A stretch of DNA of 64,000 nt from Thermothelomyces thermophilus ATCC 42464 (lineage: Eukaryota > Ascomycota > Sordariomycetes > Sordariales > Chaetomiaceae). The notes under the pieces are model-generated. The model worked only from the letters and a program-made list of their open reading frames with translations. It searched no databases and was not told where the DNA came from. Location of the stretch: NCBI RefSeq assembly GCF_000226095.1, contig NC_016477.1, positions 806,001 to 870,000 of the forward strand, read 5' to 3'. A program made the position numbers and the translations under genes. Position 1 is the first letter of the stretch, and each line of letters opens with the position of its first letter. Positions 1 through 11,334 of the stretch are shown in pieces.

Positions 1-625
1 TATAAGGAATAGCCGCTAATTTCTTACATTACCTAAGAGAAGGTATAGAATAGACCTAGGCTACTATTATATATATATAGTAGCATTAGTAAGAAAACGC
101 TAATCGTTCTTAATACCTAGCTAAGAGATTTAAGATAAGAGATGAAGTATAGCTATCCTTATATAATATTAAGACTAACTGCCCTAGCTATAAATTTAAT
201 TAGGTTAACGCTAAATATAGAGTAATTATAGTACTAATACTACTAATAGTAACTCTAAATATTCTCTATAGCCTTTACCTTACCTTCTATATTAACCTTC
301 TTAAGTATACTATATCTAACCTACTACCTTTATAACATATATTAGATTTCTAACTAGACCTAGTATTAGAACTTTCCTAAGAGGGACTACTATAGGAAGA
401 ATATAAAGTAAAAGCGATCTTTATAGCTAGAAATATAAAGGGAAAGGGAAATTAATGTAACGTATTAGTAAAATAGAAAGGATATAATACCCTAACTTAG
501 AAACTATTAGAAAATCTAGAAAACATTAAGACGCTTAATACATTTAAGCAAGAGTAGGGAGATATATATTATAATAATGGACTAGTTATAAATAAGAGGT
601 AGGGAAGAGTATAAAAGTAGACGAT
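1..625 (+). pseudogene. B0 pol 3' end (integrase C-terminus and chromodomain), RIP-degraded
   Basis: This is the 3' end of a family B Ty3/Gypsy pol, entering from outside the window. It matches 5295-5918 of B1 and 34430-35063 of B2 almost base for base apart from C/T and G/A differences. The chromodomain lies at about 459-600 and reads as a V-K-W-K-G-Y-N-T-L core in which Trp has become a TAG stop. Chromodomains at the C-terminus of integrase steer insertion to heterochromatin in related elements. The frame carries many TAG/TAA stops, so it is dead. Its 3' continuation is at 7735-8395, on the far side of B1. Confidence 0.85.
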
Positions 626-681
626 TTAAAGGTTTTATATAGATAGGCAAACCTAAGGCAAATAAGTAATAAATACATTAT

Positions 682-1014
682 TATCACAGGCCCGGGCTTC
701 ACCCAGGCTAAACAATACCAGGCTTTGCCCGGCAACGGACCGGACCTACCTAGCAACAGACCAGACCTACTCGGCCCACCTAAGCGTGTATAATTGCTTC
801 GTAAGGCGTTCGTAGGTCGTTCGTAGGGCACGCGGTCAGGGCCCGCTTAGGACCTAACCCGGAGCCTAACCGGGCCCTACCTAGGTCATATACGTATATA
901 CTAAAAAGGCGCTCCTCCGTACAACTCTTATATTCTTCCTCTTTTTCCTCCTTAAGGTAGTCAAATAAAACATTATACGCTTATCTATAGATACTATAAG
1001 GCTAGTATATTACA
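682..1014 (+). repeat. B1 5' LTR (333 bp)
   Basis: Starts TATCACAGG (ancestral TGTCACAGG by RIP) and ends TATTACA, so it keeps the TG...CA logic of LTRs. It is the same length as the 3' LTR at 7397-7729. The same repeat recurs at 10376 and 36727. The sequence AAGGTAGTCAAA at 954-965 is the mutated form of the self-primer seen intact in the 3' LTR. Confidence 0.88.
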
Positions 1015-1015
1015 T

Positions 1016-1027
1016 TTCGACTACCTT
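1016..1027 (+). promoter_or_regulatory. B1 primer-binding site, self-priming type
   Basis: TTCGACTACCTT starts one base after the 5' LTR. It is the exact reverse complement of AAGGTAGTCGAA at 7669-7680 in the 3' LTR. No TGG start typical of a tRNA-primed site is present. This matches the Tf1/sushi scheme, in which the 5' end of the element RNA folds back to prime reverse transcription. The priming role is inferred. Confidence 0.7.
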
Positions 1028-1071
1028 CCTACCGATAGTAACTCCCTAAGGGAGTTATCGATAACGTAGTC

Positions 1072-2288
1072 ATGACAGATTCGATGGTACACAGGCCCTC
1101 GGGCTTAGTAGAATTACAGGAGCTCGTCTACTCCCCTTAAGCAGCAGTAGAATAGTAGAACATGACAATCGATACTCTCCGAGCATCTACCCTTAAGTCA
1201 GCTAGGGTACCCCTTAAAGCTTAGCAGCCGTAGCGGAAGCGTCTCCTAACTAGATAACCTTTCGATAGTAAAAAGAAACTCTTTATAGTATAGAAGAGTA
1301 CGATAGAACACGTCCTTATAGCTAATAGAGATTTTATCGGCTCTAATTATAACTAATAGGTCTTTATCTAGGGAAACCTTATACGCTAGGTATAGACCTG
1401 AGTTACAGCCTACTATAAATCTGTAGGCCTAAAAGTTAGGTACGACCTGACTTAGTTCCTCTAATATCTCGAGAGTATCCTCTCCGACCCCTATAAGAAG
1501 ACGGTAGCCTTATCAGAACTAGAATTCCTTTGATAGGGAGATGACGAACCGTTTACTACCTTTATTGTTTAGTTTAAGGCTAAGCTATTAAAAGCAGGTA
1601 GTCTCCTTTAGAGCGACAAGCTATATCTAATTAAATTATAATAATGCCTCTCTCCGAAACTTAAATATACGGCGGTCGGACGAGGAATTCCCTGGGATAA
1701 TTACGTAATAGCGGTCGAGAAATACTATAAAATTACTATAGATCTCGAGGCTCTTTGGCTTAGTAATAAGTATTAGTAAATATAGAGGCGGTAGGCAATA
1801 CCTGAACTATAGAGAGAGAAGGATATAGAAGGAGATATACCGATAACTAGAATTAACTTATTATATATTAACCTATAGAGGAAGAGACCTAATAAGGATA
1901 AGGTAGGAAAATATAAAGGTAATGCCCTATAGGCAAAATAAGTTAGTCCGGAAGTATATATAGCCTAATAGGCAGCCAGAGCATATATCTAGTATAGGTA
2001 GAAGGGTCACTTTATTACTAAATGTCACTTCGCCCTTGCTTTAAGGCCGGTATAGTAGAACTAGCTAAGAACCGACATTAATGCCTTAGAGGCTAAAGAT
2101 TGGAAGGAAGACGATAACCTATCTGACAAAGAAGACGGCGAGCAGAGAAAAGAGTAGCCCCTAAGCAAAGTCTCGCGAGGGGGCTAGAAGACTATAACTA
2201 CCTAGAAGACGAGTTTATAGAGATTAGTAAAAGAATAAATAGACTTCCTTTTCTTATTCTAATCTTCCTTAACTCTACCGGCTTTATA
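1072..2288 (+). pseudogene. B1 gag, RIP-degraded
   Basis: An ATG at 1072 opens a frame that stays recognisable to about 2288 despite dozens of TAG/TAA stops, each explained by Gln or Trp codons hit by RIP. A CCHC zinc knuckle lies at about 1984-2030 and now reads Y-x2-Y-x4-H-x4-C, with the first two Cys mutated to Tyr. The middle of the protein is capsid-like, with alternating basic and aliphatic residues. An acidic, Lys-rich tail follows the knuckle. The pol frame that follows is shifted by -1 relative to gag (register 1 against register 0), so Gag-Pol was probably made by frameshifting. The slippery site is no longer obvious. Confidence 0.8.
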
Positions 2289-5200
2289 AACGCTTAAGTG
2301 GATAGTAGATATTCTAGCTATAGCGTTATTAGTAAGAGAATGTGCTAAAAGCTTAGAATCAAGTAGATTAGTTTGCCTACTGTATATACTCTTAGGACTA
2401 TAACTAGGCTATAATAGGACTAGAAGATCACTTAGATAGCCTGTATTATAATAGATATCGATGGCTAGGAGAGTTAGGCCGCGTTTTACGTAGTCCTAGG
2501 ACTTATATATAATATAATATTAGGTCTTCTATAGATAGAATACTAGGAGGTTAAACTAGATACGTATATAGGCGTTCTTAAAATTGGGACGTAACTAGAA
2601 TTACTTATCTATAAGATCTCTTTATAGTTAAGATAGATAGGAATCTCCTAAATCATAGGTATAGTCTTTATAGGCATAGTTCGGAGGGTATAGAAGAAGA
2701 AAACTTCTAATACCTTCCTACTTACTAGTATCTAGGAAATAATAACTATCCTAGAATTAAGACGCTAATTTGATAGAAAAGGTATAGAGAATAGGGGTAC
2801 CTAACTAAGGCCTAGTATAGAGTTAGAGGTCACCTTATTAGACGAACTTTACGACTTTGCTAACCTCTTTAATAAGGAGAAAGCTAACAGACTTCCCCTA
2901 TATCGTAGTACGGCCGATCATTATATTAAATTAAAAGAGGGCCTAGATAGAAAGATCCTCGAACTCCCTTAGGGGCCTCTCTATAATATACCATAGGATT
3001 ATTTATTAGAAGTCCGAAAGCAAGTCGTTAACTTACTAGATAAGGGATAGATCCGAGCTAGCTCCTCTTTAGCCGCTACCCTTGTCCTCTTAATAAAGAA
3101 AGCAGATAGAGGTTAGAGGTTCTATATCGATTATCGAGCGCTAAATAAGATTATAAAGTAAGATCGATACCCCCTCTTACTTATTAAGGAAATACTTTAC
3201 TCCCTAGCTAGAGCTAAGTAGTTTATAAAGTTAGATATCTAGGCAGCCTTTTATCATATCTAGATTATAGAGGGCTATAAACATTTAATAGTATTCTAGA
3301 CCTGGTTTAGCCTCTTCGAGTGGCTTGTCTGTCCCTTTAGACTTATAGGCATACCTATAACCTTCTAACAATATATTAATAATATTCTTGGCCTAATGCT
3401 TAGAGACTTTATAATGGTATACCTTAATAATATCTTAGTTTATACTTTAGGTAATAGGAAAGATTATATAAGGTAAGTAAGGGATATATTCCAAAGGTTA
3501 TAGAAAGTAGGACTTATATTAGACCTTAAGAAGTACGTATTTGCTATGAAAGAAGTCAAGTACCTTGGCTATATCGTAGAGGTAGGGGCCTAGGTCTGTC
3601 TAGACCCTAAAAAGCTAACTACTATCTGTAAGTAGGAGGCACTATAGAAGGTTTAGGGAGTATAAAGCTTCCTAGGGTTTGCCAATTTCTACTAAGACTT
3701 TATCCCTAACTTTTCTAGGCTAACGGAACCCTTGATGTGGTTAACCTATAAGAATACCCTATTCCGGTAGGGGACTAAGGAATAGAAGGCCTTTGACGTC
3801 CTTAAGACGGCCTTTATATCGGAACCTATCCTTATATAATAGGACCCCGAATGGGAGACGGTACTCGAGGCAGATTGCTCCGGGATAGTGCTAGAAGGGT
3901 GCCTATCCTAGTAGGGAGAAGATAGGGTCCTATACCCTATAGCCTACTATTCTACAAAACTAACCCTAGCCAAACAGAACTATATAATCTATAATAAGGA
4001 GTTACTTATGATCATCTTATACCTAAAGACCTAGTCGGCCGAGCTTTATAATGTCGTAGCTCCCTTTTAGATCTTAACTAACTATAAAAACCTTAAATAC
4101 TTTTCCTAGCCTTGTTTAATCAGTAAACGGCAAGCTTAATAGGCTAAGATACTCTCCCTCTTTAACCTTAAGCTCTATTACCAACCTAGGTCGTAAGCGT
4201 CTTGCCCTGACGCCTTATCCTATTATAAATAAGACTTTCCCAAGGACGTATAGCATATAGTATAACTTCTCCCTACTATCCGGATAGACACGATAGATAC
4301 CTCGACGTTATCTAAAGCATCCTACCTCCCGAAGAGGAGCACTATTTTTACAGATAAATAACTAGTAGCCTTATAGAATAAGGGAGTTATTAAGGACGAA
4401 CATTATATATATTAACTCTAGGTTATATAGGATAGGGCCTAAAAATTTCTAAAGGAAGCGAATATAGTATAGACCTAGATTATAGACTACTCCCTTAATA
4501 TATAGGGTGTTCTCTAGTTCTAAGGTGGACTTTGGCTCCCTATATAGAAACCACTTACTACTACTATCCTTTAATATATCTATAACTCCCCTATATTAGG
4601 TTACCTAGGGAGGAACAGGCTATTTAAAATGCTTTAATAGGACTACTATTAGGATTTTATATCCCTAGATATAAAGAGGTTTATAAGGAACTATTATATA
4701 TGTCAAAGGGCTAAGGTTTTATATTAACTATAATAAGGACTCCTCTAGCACCTACCTATTACTAACCGCTTCTAGAAATAGATTTCTATCAATTTTATAG
4801 TCGATCTCCCTATACGAGACAAGAAATCACCCTAGTATCTTATAATGATTACCGACCGGCTGTTAAAGTACGTCTAGCTTAAAGCTATATTCTTAATAGG
4901 AGCCAAGGCATATATACTCCGGTTCTAGGATATATAGTAGTAGTTTTACAGATTTTTAATACAAATTATCACTAATCGCGGTTTAGACTAGCTTAGCTAG
5001 TTTTAGACTACTCTCTATAAGATTATCGGAATCGAATAGCTATTATCGATAGCCTATTATCTATAGATAGATAGAGGCACGGAACGTATAAACTAGGAGG
5101 TATAGACTATCCTATAGACTATAGTTTCCTTTGCCTAGTATGATTAGCCTAAATATCTACCTATATACTAGCTTATGATTAATAACTATAATTTAATAGT

Positions 5201-5918
5201 GATTAGGATAAGCGTAAGCTACCTCTTCTATAGTTATAATATGAGCCTAATATAGTTTACCGACCTACTAGACGCTCCTACCTCGACCCTACAAGGAAGA
5301 GCTGTTAATTTCTTACGTTACCTAAGAGAAGGTATAGAATAGACCTAGGCCGCTATCGCGTATATATAGTAACGCTAATAAGAAAACGCTAATTGTTCTT
5401 GATACCTAGCTAAGAGATTTAAGGTAGGAGATAAAATATAACTATCCTTATATAATATTAAGACTAACTACCCTAGCTATAAGCTTAATTAGATTAATAC
5501 TAAGTATAAAGTAATTATAGTACTAATACTACTAATAATAACTCTAAATATTCCCTATAGCCTCTACCCTACCTTCTATATTAATCTTATTAAGCATGCT
5601 ACATCCGACCTACTACCTTTATAATATATATTAGATTCCTAACTAGACCTAATATTAGAACTTTCCTAAGAAGGACTACTATAGGAAAAATATAAAGTAA
5701 AAGCGATTCTTATAACTAGGAACACGAAAGGGAGAGGAAATCAACGCGACGTACTTATAAAATAGAAAGGATATAACACCCTAACTTAGGAGCCATTAGA
5801 AAATTCAGAAAATACTAAGGCGCTTAACACATTCGAGTAAGAGTAGGGAGATATATATTATAATGATAGACTACTTACAAATAGGAGGTATAGAAGGGTA
5901 TAAAAGCAAACAATTTAA
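2170..5918 (+). pseudogene. B1 pol: protease, RT, RNase H, integrase, chromodomain; RIP-degraded
   Basis: One continuous register encodes the whole polyprotein, interrupted only by RIP stops. The protease active site is near 2298 (V-D-S-R, from DSG). RT has the Y-I-D-Y-R-A-L-N motif near 3123-3146, and its catalytic box at about 3417-3434 reads V-Y-L-N-N-I-L, so both catalytic Asp have become Asn. Integrase zinc-binding residues and core lie at about 4600-5150. The chromodomain at about 5748-5850 reads D-V-L-I-K-stop-K-G-Y-N-T. The end is placed at the TAA at 5916-5918, with an earlier in-frame TAA at 5901 as the alternative. The presence of a chromodomain and the domain order place this in the chromoviruses. 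Confidence 0.88.
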
Positions 5919-6039
5919 AATTTTCATATATATAGGCAAACCTAGGGCAAACAGGCAGCAGACGTATATAGACGCGTTACGAACGCGCTAACCTACTAAT
6001 TATATGACAAAAACACAATAACTAACGTACGCTACGTGC
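5919..6039. other. B1 spacer between pol and the antisense gene
   Basis: About 120 bp between the convergent 3' ends of pol and the antisense gene. It holds the imperfect inverted sequence GACGCGTTACGAACGCGC around 5970-5987. The matching spot in B2 (35100-35150) has repeated GCGGTCGTGTCG and GTTACGACCGCG blocks. No coding signal is seen. Confidence 0.5.
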
Positions 6040-7080
6040 TTACTCTACAAGTTCCTCCTTAAACTCCTCCTCCTCCTCCTCTTCCTCCGAGATGTTAACG
6101 GGCTCCTTACGGTCGTAGATCGGGCGCGCCACGCAGTTGGTAGGCAAAGAAGAGCGGTAGGTACGAGAGCGGCCGAAGTCAATCGGCATAGGTATAGGGC
6201 GTGTAGAGGTACGCGAGCAGGCACGAGAGGCAGGCGATGGCGTACCTAAGACGTAGGCGATAAGGGCGGCATTAGTATTAACTAAAGTCGATATATTCTT
6301 ATTTATATACTATATCTAGCGTAGTATGTTATTATTCTATGCTATAGTATAGTGTATAAGCTGCCTGACAGTGTATAGGGCAGGGGTAAGGGTAGCGGTG
6401 GTTTAGATGATGTTACTACGGCAGGTAGGAGTATAAGGGGTATTAATTAGGCTTAGGTTATTAGTAGAGCGGTAGGAACTTGTAGCCTAGGTAGGGGAGA
6501 AGGTAGTATAGCTAAAGGAATGGTTAGCCTATATAGCCTCTAAGACTATAGTAAATAAGCGTACTAGTGTAAAGAACTTGGGCATTAAGACGGCCTTATA
6601 GACGCCCTAGGTAGCGGTCTTATAGTAGGTAGGGGAGGTAAGGGTAGTACTAGTATTACAGTAGTATATAATTTTTCTAATGCCTATATATAGGCAAGGG
6701 TTATTAGCCTAGAGCTATAGATCCTAAATATAGAGGTTATAGGTAATATAGCAGGTTATATAGGAGGCGCTATAGCTAGGAACATACGTAACTTGGTTAC
6801 TATATAAAAGGCGGCAGACGTAGTTAAGGTAGTACTACTCTTTCTTAGGTAGTAACTCGAACTCCTCATCGAAGGAGTTACCCTTAACGGTAAACCTACT
6901 AAGGGAAGTGTTCTAGTTCTTATATTATAAATAAAGGGACCGGTTAGGGTCCTATATAAATGTAAGGTAACTACGGTCAAAATAGCAAAGGAAAAAACTT
7001 ACGTAACGGTCCTTATTCTCGTTACTACTAGCGTAGTAACTATTATTACTACCATCGAGCGAGCCGACTACGGTTACCAT
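6040..7080 (-). pseudogene. B1 antisense accessory gene, spliced, about 329 aa, RIP-degraded
   Basis: Lies between pol and the 3' LTR on the strand opposite gag-pol. An ATG at 7080-7078 starts M-V-T-V-V-G-S-L-D-G. Exon 1 is exactly 26 codons (7080-7003). A GTAAGT donor starts at 7002 and an AG acceptor ends at 6952, giving a 51 nt intron. Exon 2 stays in frame to a TAA at 6042-6040, so exons total 990 nt, or 330 codons. About 13 in-frame TAG/TAA codons are explained by RIP of CAG, CAA or TGG. The C-terminus has a run of eight Glu. There is a Ser/Thr/Tyr-rich middle and a short P-I-D-F-G-R-S motif. I recognise no known family. Copies exist in B0 (7836-8395) and B2 (35211-36261), which supports a real gene carried by the element. 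Confidence 0.7.
6952..7002 (-). other. Intron of the B1 antisense gene
   Basis: Reads GTAAGTTTTTT at the donor and TTTATATAG at the acceptor on the minus strand. Removing it joins exon 1 and exon 2 in phase 0. The B2 copy keeps the GTAAGT donor and a TATATATAG acceptor at the same place. The alternative AG 19 nt upstream would put exon 2 out of frame. Confidence 0.65.
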
Positions 7081-7380
7081 CCTAAATAAATATAAAAGAA
7101 AAAAAAAAGTCTTATAGGTATAATATAGGCATAGGTAGTAAGAAAAATACAATATAAAGGGAGGGCGGTTAGGAAGTAGGTAGAGGGAGCGTCGGTTAAA
7201 AAGAAAAGAAGAAGTAGGAAGAGGAGGGAGAGAGAGGGGGTATTTATACCTATCTAGAGGTAAGGCTAGGAGGGTACAGGCGGAACTCAAAACGAAGACC
7301 GGGCCCTACGTATAACTTACCGGCATATATAGGTCTTATTGCCACGGTGACACAGGGCAGGTCTACCCGGTAACCGACCT
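7081..7380 (-). promoter_or_regulatory. Promoter and leader of the B1 antisense gene
   Basis: On the minus strand a TATAAATA box lies at 7241-7248, about 160 bp before the ATG. A long pyrimidine-rich leader follows (about 7140-7240), a layout common in filamentous fungal promoters. The B2 copy keeps the same TATAAATA at 36422-36429. This implies the accessory gene has its own promoter inside the element instead of relying on the LTR. Confidence 0.6.
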
Positions 7381-7396
7381 AGGAAGGAGGGGGGTA
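7381..7396 (+). promoter_or_regulatory. B1 polypurine tract
   Basis: AGGAAGGAGGGGGG directly abuts the 3' LTR and is the expected plus-strand primer for DNA synthesis. B2 has a matching GAGAAGGGGGGG tract at about 36712-36724. Confidence 0.75.
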
Positions 7397-7729
7397 TATT
7401 ATAGGCCTAGGCTTTACCCGGGCTAAACAATGCTAGGCTTTGCCTGGTAACGGACCGGACCTACCTAGCAATAGACCGGACCTACTCGGCCTACCTAAGC
7501 GTATATGATTGGTTCGTGAGGCGTTCGTAGGTCGTTCGTAGGGCGCGTGGTCAGGGCCTACTTAGGACCTAACCCGGAGCCTAACCAGGCCCTACCTAGG
7601 TCATGTATATATACATTAAAAAGGCGCTCCTCTATATAACTCTTGTATTCTTTCTCTTTTTCCTCCTTAAGGTAGTCGAATAAAACATTGTACGCTTATC
7701 TGTAGATGCTATAAGGCTAGTATATTACA
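7397..7729 (+). repeat. B1 3' LTR (333 bp)
   Basis: Begins TATTATAGG and ends TATTACA, followed by the ATTAT target duplication. It is less mutated than the 5' LTR at 7669-7680, where the self-primer AAGGTAGTCGAA is intact. Confidence 0.88.
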
Positions 7730-7734
7730 ATTAT

Positions 7735-8395
7735 AGTCATAATGTAGACATGTTATAGCTATGTTATAAATACGCTTATAGAGATGGTCTAATTATAAAA
7801 ATAAAAATAAATATACTAACTAGTATATAATATGCTTATTTTATAATCTCTTCCTCCTTATCCTCCCCTTTTAAAACGATAGTTATAGTATTAAGGATAG
7901 GGTCCTTATAGTTATAGACTAGGCACGTTATATACTTGGTAGGTAAGGAAGAGCGGTAGGTATAGGAACGGCCAAAGTCGATTGGTATAGGTATAGGGTA
8001 TATAGAGGTATAGGAGTAGGTATAGGAAGTAGGCGATAGAGTGCTTAGGATATAAGTGACAAGGGTAGCATTAGTGTCGACTAAAGTCGATATAGTCTTA
8101 TTTATATACTATATCTAGTATAACATATCATCGTTCTATATTATAGTATGGTATATAAGCTGCTTAGTAGCTTATAGAGTAGGGTTAGAGGTAGTAGTAG
8201 GCTAGATAATATTACTATAGTAGGTAAAGGTATTAAAGGTAAAGGTAGTAGTAACTAGGGCAAAGTTATTACTAGAGTAATAAGAACTTATAGCCTAGGT
8301 AAGGGCAAAGGTAGCCTATCTAGGTAAGTAGTTAGACTAGGTAACCTTAAAGAGTATAGGGAATGAATGTACTAATATAGAGAACTTAGGTATTA
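7735..8395 (-). pseudogene. B0 antisense accessory gene fragment (3' half) with spacer
   Basis: Continues B0 on the right of B1. Joining 1-676 to 7730 onward gives a sequence collinear with B2 across 35080-35200. The minus-strand gene ends at a TAA at 7838-7836 and aligns with the C-terminal half of the 6040-7080 gene, including the I-D-F-G-R-S stretch. Its 5' half is cut off at 8395 by L1. Several RIP stops are present. Confidence 0.75.
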
Positions 8396-10375
8396 TTATT
8401 ATTATCATTATTAATCCCATACTACTATGCTAATAAGCATGCTAGAGCCTCTTTAGTTATATATAAAGGAAACTATACCTAATAGGCTAGATAAAAACCT
8501 TTGTCCTGCTTTTTAATGCCTGATCTAGAATACTAATATACTATAAAGAAAAGGATAATTGGCTAGAATAACCCTATAGAGGCCTTACCTCCTAGTCTAG
8601 CCTCCTTATAAGGCGGTATTCTAGGAGCCTCCCTAGGTCCATTAGCCACTATAGAACCCTCCTTGCCAAACGACGGTTATAGGCCCCTATACCTTATAAA
8701 ACGAGGTCTAGGTCCCTTTACGACCGTATATCCTAGAATTCCTACGTTTAGCTTAGTAGGTTTAGGCACTATATAACTAGGTGCTTAACAGTCTCCCTCC
8801 CCTAGCTATGGGCGTAATAGGGGGTACTAACCCCTAGGATTTAAACCCTAAAAAGAAAGTTATAGAGGCTAATAGCCCTTGTATAGGCCTATACTAATAG
8901 GGAGCTCTAGGCCTTCGTTAGGCCCTAGTACCTTTATAGGCCGTCCCCTGTAAAAACTAGGCATAGGGGGTCCTTGTCTAATACACGCTATATCCTCCTA
9001 CCGGCTTGGTCGGCCCTCTAACGATTACTCCAGCTAGTTACTACGGCTAGTTCTATAGCCTATAGCCCCCTTTATAGAGTCTATAGGAGGGGTAGACCCC
9101 CTTTACGGCCCTCCTAAACCTATTACTAGACTATTAACCTTACTACCTCTAAGGCTATAGGCTTTAGCTCCTAGCCCTTTGCCCTAGCCCTTCTCTTCTA
9201 GAACCTCTAGCTTAGCCTATTATAGGCCTGTTAGATAAGAGCCCTTATAGGGACCTAGGAGGCCTCTAGGCCTACCCCGGTCTATAGGAGTAGCTAGTCG
9301 AGTTTAGCTTCGAAGTTAGCTAGCCTCTTATTAAGATAAAGGTCGAAAGGTAGTACCTAGGCTTCTATTTCGAGGCACCGGATAGGGGTAGCCTTATAGG
9401 CCCTAGTAACTACCTAAAGAGCCCTATATTAGGCCTTCGATAGCTCTCTAGCAGGGCCTTCTAACTTGCCCCCTAGCTTGGTAGGTTTATAAAAGTTTAA
9501 GGCCTTATAGACTAAGGTACTATAGATATACTTAGTATAGACCTTGTAGGCCTATAGAAGTCTAGGGCCTTAGATCTTTATAGTAAGCCTAGTTAAGGTA
9601 AACTCCTAGGTTTTTAACTTCTTAGCTACCTTTATATAATAAGGGCCCTACTATAGCCTCTAGTCTAGCTAGACCTTTAGGAATCTAGCTAACTTTGATA
9701 GGGCTATAGTAGTAATACCCCCTCTAGGCTATAGGAGCTCTAGCGGTCATGACTACTATTTCCGGCTCCTATTAAAATAGATAAGTTCGTACTTTTCCGG
9801 GGCAAAAATCATACTCTAGGTCCTTACCTACTGGAGGTAGGCCCTCTAGGCCCTCTATAGCTAACCATTACAGGCCTCCTTAGCTTTTCCAAAGGTTAGA
9901 AGGTTAGTATTATTAACAAAGCCTATCAAACTAACTATAGGGCTAGTCTAGTGAATGGCCTAATAGAGAGAGGCTATATGGAGAATAAATAGTATAAGGG
10001 AGAGGGGTAACCTCTATAGGACCCTAGCCCTTATTATTATATCCTCTATTTCTTAGCTATCAAAGTAAAGGATAGCTACCTTATCCCTTAGCTACTCCTT
10101 AACCTAGATTACTACCTACTTTAGGAAGCCCTAGCTCTATAAAGTGGCTAGTAACTAGATATAGTTAATAGTATTAAAAGCCGCTAAGATATCAAGCTAT
10201 AGGAGGGAAGTAGCTACCTTATACCTTTAAGCCTCCTAGACATAAGCTATAATAAGCTAAATAGCTAGTTTTATGGACCTATATTCCTAGTTACCTATCT
10301 ACTTAGCTAGGAAGAGCCTATAGGCCTCTATAATAGCCATTACCTTCTAGGCAACTATAGCCTCTAATACCTTAC
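8396..10375 (-). mobile_element. L1: Tad-like LINE fragment (3' part of ORF2)
   Basis: Starts at its 3' tail, an ATT/ATC repeat at about 8396-8416, and runs to 10375, where the B2 LTR begins. It aligns with 29276-31265 of L2 on the minus strand. The RT catalytic box at about 9912-9923 reads F-V-N-N, so both Asp are lost. It is more heavily mutated than L2 or L3. The remaining 5' part is not found to the right of B2, so either L1 was 5'-truncated here or the rest was deleted. Confidence 0.8.
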
Positions 10376-10703
10376 TATTATAGGCCTAGGCTATACCTAG
10401 GCTAGACAATCCCAGGCTTTACCTGGGCATTAGAGCAGACCTACCCCGCCCTACTTATATAGGCCCTACAGGTCTATAGAACGTTCGTTACTCGTTTATA
10501 ACTCGTCCGGTAGACACGCGGCCAAGGCCCGGTTAGGGCCCGACCTAGAGCCTAACTAGGCCCTACCTAGGTTATATACATATATATTAGTTAGAAGGCA
10601 CTCCTCTATATAACTCCTATATTTTTCCTCTTTTTCCTCCCTAAGGTAGTTAAATAAAACATTATACGCTTATCTATAGATACTATAAGGCTAGCATATT
10701 ATA
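10376..10703 (+). repeat. B2 5' LTR
   Basis: TATTATAGG start and ATATTATA end (RIP form of ATATTACA), collinear with the 333 bp B1 LTRs. It is followed by the mutated self-priming site TTTTGACTACCTT at 10704-10716. Confidence 0.85.
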
Positions 10704-10850
10704 TTTTGACTACCTTCTTACTAATAGTAACTCCCTAAGAGAGTTATCGATAATATAGTTATAACAGATTTAGGAGCATATAGGCCCTTAGGCTTAGTGG
10801 AATTATAAGAGCTTGTCTACTCCCTTTAAGTAGTAGTAGAATGGTAGAAT
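10704..10850 (+). pseudogene. B2 leader and first codons of gag
   Basis: Collinear with 1015-1165 of B1. The gag ATG has become ATA (ATAACAGATTTAGG), so the start is lost. The fragment ends at AGAAT, the target duplication of A1, and gag resumes at 26039. Confidence 0.75.
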
Positions 10851-11297
10851 TGTCACGGATAAGCACATAGGCGGCCTGGCAGGCTACAGCTAGGACGCGG
10901 GACATTCCGACAGCCAATCACTCGACGGACCAATCAGAAGATTATCACCGCCAAGACTAAGGTCTTCACTAGTAATAATAACATATCACCATCGACAACA
11001 CAGAATCACGAAGTAAAAGGAGAAGTAATGCTAGTAATAACTATTAAAGAAAGACAGACCATTATATATATATAGCTAGCTAGTCACTCGTTATAGTAGA
11101 CTCTAAGAGTTCACCAGTAGTAACAATCACAATCACAGTACTCATACCAAGCATTGCTAATTACTATAAGAGATAACTCTAGTGTTATTATAAACCCTTT
11201 AGCTTCACCAAATCCCTTAGACAACCTGCCTACTTGTCACGCTTAATCTACCTCCATCTAGACCCTTTTAGAAGAAGTCTAAGTTAGGTTTGTCATA
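10851..11297 (+). repeat. A1 5' LTR (447 bp)
   Basis: Begins TGTCACGGATAAGC and ends GTCATA (RIP of GTCACA). Same length as the A1 3' LTR at 25587-26033. Two CCAAT boxes and a TATATATA stretch are still visible. Confidence 0.9.
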
Positions 11298-11334
11298 CGT
11301 TATTATTACTCCCTTTATTCTATTATAGTTCAGA

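Larger units (their letters stand above)
682..7729 (+). mobile_element. B1: full-length Ty3/Gypsy chromovirus, family B, RIP-inactivated
   Basis: Complete element of 7048 bp with 333 bp LTRs at both ends and a 5 bp target duplication ATTAT (677-681 and 7730-7734). The order is LTR, self-priming site, gag, pol (protease, RT, RNase H, integrase, chromodomain), an antisense accessory gene, polypurine tract, LTR. The pol codons at 2301, 3129, 3414 and 5748 are all in the same register, so mutation has been by substitution with no net indel between these points. It is inserted in the 3' non-coding part of another family B copy (B0). Confidence 0.9.

Noticed and set aside
586-831. Open stretch over the start of the B1 LTR
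   Set aside because: It crosses the junction of B0 and the LTR of B1, so it cannot be an ancestral gene.
8396-10375. L1 and the right side of B2 as a simple flanking pair
   Set aside because: The expected CTTAC duplication and continuation of L1 are not found after B2, so I did not claim a verified target duplication for B2.
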